A program made the translations under genes and the position numbers. 64,000 nt of DNA from Aristaeella lactis (lineage in GTDB: Bacteria > Bacillota > Clostridia > Christensenellales > Aristaeellaceae). The notes beneath the pieces were generated by a model. The model was not told where the DNA came from. It did no database searches and saw only the letters and a program-made list of their open reading frames with translations. The stretch lies in NCBI RefSeq assembly GCF_018118585.1, contig NZ_CP069421.1, positions 496,001-560,000 of the forward strand, read 5' to 3'. Positions 61,522-64,000 of this stretch are shown piece by piece. Each line of letters opens with the position of its first letter. Within the stretch, counting starts at the first letter, position 1.

Positions 61522-61572
61522 GTGTGAATTACTGTGCTTCGCACGGGATATTTGCTGACGCAAATATGAAGA
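61522..61572. repeat. Array tail shared with the 41.4 kb array
   Basis: ATGTGTGAATTACTGTGC then TTCGCACGGGATATTTGC, with the hairpins GTGC-TTC-GCAC and ATATTTGC-TGAC-GCAAATAT. Against 41469-41505 only one base differs over about 35. Confidence 0.85.
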
Positions 61573-61597
61573 TGCTGCGCTGGCCAAAAGGCGGGTA

Positions 61598-61624
61598 AAA
61601 CGGCACTGACAGGTGCCGTTTTTG
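61598..61624 (+). terminator. Rho-independent terminator
   Basis: AAAACGGCAC/GTGCCGTTTT stem with TGACAG loop, then TGAG. It is followed by GAACAGTTTAGAGTTGCC and another GAAGAGTTTAGAG repeat (61626-61692). Confidence 0.8.
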
Positions 61625-61697
61625 AGTAAATAGTGATGAGTGAACAGTTTAGAGTTGCCGAAAGCGAGGCTTTCGGCAGTGAAGAGTTTAGAGATAA

Positions 61698-61736
61698 AAG
61701 AGGCCGATCGCTTTAAAGCGACAGCCTCTTTTTGAC
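61698..61736 (-). terminator. Terminator at the end of the transglutaminase gene
   Basis: AAAAGAGGC...GCCTCTTTTT with inner TCGCTTT/AAAGCGA stem. It overlaps the last codons and stop of the minus-strand gene, again a stop codon inside a terminator stem. Confidence 0.85.
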
Positions 61737-63953
61737 AGGAACAAAGATGCGGCGGAAGAAGTAGCGGGCAAGGGCGGGCCGGCTGAGCTCTGATTTCAGC
61801 AGGACAGACGAATCCCGGACAAGGCCCGTATCCGTATCCGTGGCGGAAGAACGGGAATATCGGATCAGGGAGATACATTCACAGACGGTATTCAGGGAAA
61901 CCCCGAAACGGGCGGTGCGATCAATCCTGCGTCCGAAAGCCATCGGGGTTTCGCCCTTCCGGCGGGTCAGGTTTTCTGCGCTGAGGAGATCAGAGATCTC
62001 CTGTGTCCAGATATCAAAACGTTCCATTTCGCTGCCGGCGCGTTTGGCGCGGGTAACGGGAGAGGTCAGCCAGATCCGGAGCGCAGCAGCCGCGATAAGC
62101 AAAAGCAGAAGGATCCAGAACCAGGCCGAAGAACCGGAAGCAGTATCCTGGGGAGAAGACTCCGGTTCAGGAGTTTCCGGCGGCGGTTCGGGGGAATTCT
62201 GCGGAGGATCCTGCTGAGGATCCTGTGAAGGATCGGGCGTGGGTTCCGGGGTAGGTTCAGGCGTGTTTTCGGTGGGGGGCGCGGAAGGCGAATCGGAAGA
62301 ATCGGCATTATTGTTGTTGTCCGAATTGTTGTTTCCGCTGCGCCGGGGAGTCGCGTCAAAGGTGAGCCAGCCAAAACCGCTGAAATAGACTTCGGTCCAG
62401 GCGTGGGCGGAAAGGCCGGTGACAAGCGCGTTGCCGTCCTCATCCGGTTCCGCGAGATACCCCTCAATATATCGGGCCGGCAGACCGATCATACGGCAGA
62501 GCACGGTCATGGCGGAAGCAAAATGGGTACAGTAGCCTTCCCGGGTATCCAAAAGGAAATGGGTCACAAAATCATCATTGGCGGACTGGGGCTCCACATC
62601 CAGCGTGTACCGGCAGTTACGGGCCAGCCAGGACTGAAGCGCAAGCGCCTTCTCATAGGGAGAAGCTTTTATGGACGATACTTCCACAGCGATCGCGTAG
62701 ACAGGTTCCTCCAGATGGTTCGGAAGAACAGTGTAGGTATCCACAATATCACTGTAGGCACTGTCTTCCAGCGTGGAACAAACCTCAATCAGGGTACCGA
62801 GACCCGGATCGCCGGCCTGGAAAAGCGGCGCTGACACACTGTAAGTATCATCTGGTTTCAGGTTGCGGGTGATGAAGAGTTCAGAAGAGTTGGAAAAATA
62901 GGGAACAAGGTCGCCGCCGGGATAAAGCTCCCGGACCCGCTGGGGAACAAAAAGCGTAGAGGCGCTTTCACTGAGCATACGAACTGATACAGTGACCGGT
63001 TCACACAGCGCGTTACGGACAGACGGCGATGGCAGATTTTCATCAAACAACGCTTCACGCATCGATGCCAGGCGTGCCGACTGACGGAGATAACGCCGGG
63101 CACCGGTGGTGTTCTGCCATTTGCGGCCGGTATAATCATTCAGGATAACACCGCGGAGATAAACATTCCGGGGCGTGGAAACGATCATCACAGGATCGTC
63201 TTTCGGATTGGGCTTTCCGCCCAGCTGATCCTGCCCCTGGGGATAATAGCCATCCCTGCGCAGCGAGAAAACGTCCCGGGGCTCCGTAAAGAAGAGCCTG
63301 TCCAGAACAGCCTGGCGAAGCTCGTCCGCCTTTTGCCGGAGGGCATTCTGGCCGGTACCATTGCCGGCCAGCAGGAAAGCGAGGACAACCAGCAGGGCGG
63401 CAAAGGGCAGCAGGTGAGGAAGAGGTGTTTCAGGAAACCGCTCTGTCATCAGGAGCAGCAGCAAGGCTGCCAGCGCGGGCAGGAACATCGGAATAACCTG
63501 CTCTGAGGCTGTAAGGTAGATCAGGAGGATCATACCAAAGCAGAGGAGTGTTGCCGGCAGGATCGAAGCGTTCCGCAGGCAGGCAAAACAGCTGACCAGC
63601 GTAACCACAATGGTCAGGATGATCGCGGCGGGTGTAGAGACGAGCGGTACGGCGGAAAGAATCCCATTGAACCGGAGCACAACGGCCATGACCACATCCG
63701 ATACGGTCAGCATACCGCCCATGGCAAACAGCCAAAGCAGCAGAAGAACTGCTGAGACACCGGCAGCGGCGAGCCTGGTTATGCGGTTGATGGAAGAAAG
63801 CTCAAAAATCAGAATAACGACAGCGACCGGAAGAAGAACCAGGGGAGAAACCAGCGCTGAATCAAGAATACCCAGCAGGGGCAGCAGCAGGCCGACTGCC
63901 AGCAGCATGGACAGCAGCGCATGAACCAGGCGTGAGCGGACTGTTTCACTCAT
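61713..63953 (-). CDS. TgpA-type transmembrane transglutaminase-like protein
   Basis: A 746-residue protein: about six to seven TM helices in the first 215 residues, an extracytoplasmic transglutaminase core, a Pro/Glu/Ser-rich linker (PTPEPTPDPSQDPQQDPP, about 575-620), one more TM helix and a C-terminal DUF4129-like cytoplasmic part. The catalytic triad is Cys in EGYCTHFASAM (near 470), His in GLSAHAWTEV and Asp in TFDATP. Such proteins usually follow MoxR and DUF58 genes, which would lie beyond the right edge. A GGGGGG site precedes ATG 63953. Confidence 0.92.
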   Translation of the reverse strand: MSETVRSRLVHALLSMLLAVGLLLPLLGILDSALVSPLVLLPVAVVILIFELSSINRITRLAAAGVSAVLLLLWLFAMGGMLTVSDVVMAVVLRFNGILSAVPLVSTPAAIILTIVVTLVSCFACLRNASILPATLLCFGMILLIYLTASEQVIPMFLPALAALLLLLMTERFPETPLPHLLPFAALLVVLAFLLAGNGTGQNALRQKADELRQAVLDRLFFTEPRDVFSLRRDGYYPQGQDQLGGKPNPKDDPVMIVSTPRNVYLRGVILNDYTGRKWQNTTGARRYLRQSARLASMREALFDENLPSPSVRNALCEPVTVSVRMLSESASTLFVPQRVRELYPGGDLVPYFSNSSELFITRNLKPDDTYSVSAPLFQAGDPGLGTLIEVCSTLEDSAYSDIVDTYTVLPNHLEEPVYAIAVEVSSIKASPYEKALALQSWLARNCRYTLDVEPQSANDDFVTHFLLDTREGYCTHFASAMTVLCRMIGLPARYIEGYLAEPDEDGNALVTGLSAHAWTEVYFSGFGWLTFDATPRRSGNNNSDNNNNADSSDSPSAPPTENTPEPTPEPTPDPSQDPQQDPPQNSPEPPPETPEPESSPQDTASGSSAWFWILLLLLIAAAALRIWLTSPVTRAKRAGSEMERFDIWTQEISDLLSAENLTRRKGETPMAFGRRIDRTARFGVSLNTVCECISLIRYSRSSATDTDTGLVRDSSVLLKSELSRPALARYFFRRIFVPVKKRLSL

Positions 63954-63974
63954 GGCAGGCGACCCCCCTTTTCG

Positions 63975-64000
63975 GTAATGCAGAATGCGGAATGCATTCT
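63975..64000. repeat. GAATGC/GAATTC-type repeat at window edge
   Basis: GTAATGCAGAATGCGGAATGC followed by ATTCT, a member of the same gene-end repeat class, just upstream of the transglutaminase start. Confidence 0.6.

Noticed and set aside
61185-61598. 137-residue frame over the GC-rich element
   Set aside because: The composition is improbable for a protein, it starts inside a palindrome array, has no ribosome site, and covers inverted-repeat blocks.

Overview
The window looks like chromosome of an anaerobic, gut- or rumen-type low-GC-lineage Firmicute (class Clostridia; the Christensenellales/Aristaeella-like group is my guess, not shown by the sequence). Reasons: AAGGAGG-type ribosome binding sites with many TTG and GTG starts, many extended -10 (TGnTATAAT) promoters, RsbU/RsbV/RsbW-type partner switching, ECF vitamin transport with a THF riboswitch, a DUF951 protein, and an extracytoplasmic flavinylation locus. 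No phage, plasmid, transposase, rRNA, tRNA or CRISPR gene is visible.

Layout. 0-2.6 kb: BceRS-like two-component genes, an FNT-family channel and a C39-like protein. 3.0-8.9 kb: one tightly packed operon with a STAS antagonist, a formyltransferase-like enzyme, a DUF2156 protein, a MATE exporter fused to an RsbW-like ATPase domain, a membrane RsbU-type phosphatase and a free RsbW-like kinase. 9-14 kb: an ImmA-like peptidase, a Y-family polymerase cassette, hemolysin III and a ComB-like protein. 14-20.4 kb: guaB, a PlsC-like acyltransferase, a cytidylate-kinase-like protein, a lipoprotein and a eukaryote-type NADP-IDH. 20.5-20.8 kb: a structured ncRNA (6S candidate). 21-23.8 kb: a ZorA/ZorB-like (MotA/MotB-like) stator pair plus a small membrane protein. 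24-27 kb: a secreted SH3-like protein, a sirtuin and a DUF308 protein. 27.3-33 kb: a complete oligopeptide ABC transporter operon. 33-39 kb: asd, a THF riboswitch with folT, nth, a secreted Ig-like protein, DUF951 and murI. 39-46.8 kb: an EF-G-like GTPase, a secreted flavoprotein reductase and a Gx transporter-ApbE-NusG_II operon. 47-54 kb: a COG2509 flavoprotein, truA-ecfT-ecfA2-ecfA1, a phosphoesterase, a flavin reductase and a GNAT enzyme. 54.5-64 kb: a five-SH3 cell-surface protein, small membrane and CapA-like proteins, an MBL hydrolase and a TgpA-type transglutaminase.

Working together: folT needs the EcfA1-A2-T module encoded 15 kb away. ApbE can flavinylate the twin FMN-binding domains of the divergently encoded reductase. 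The RsbV/RsbU/RsbW parts of the 3-9 kb operon probably control a stress or envelope response in which the MATE fusion takes part.

The most unusual signal is non-coding. At seven sites, usually just downstream of a gene's own 3' hairpin, there are arrays of short palindromes (stems of about 5-13 bp, mostly 2-5-nt loops) with unrelated stems but a constant 7-nt linker GTGAAAT. Two arrays end in the same extended -10 promoter (TGTGATATAATG). A second system of A-rich and GAATTC-type 7-nt repeats sits at gene ends, supplies C-terminal codons and stops to several genes, and interrupts two coding sequences in frame.
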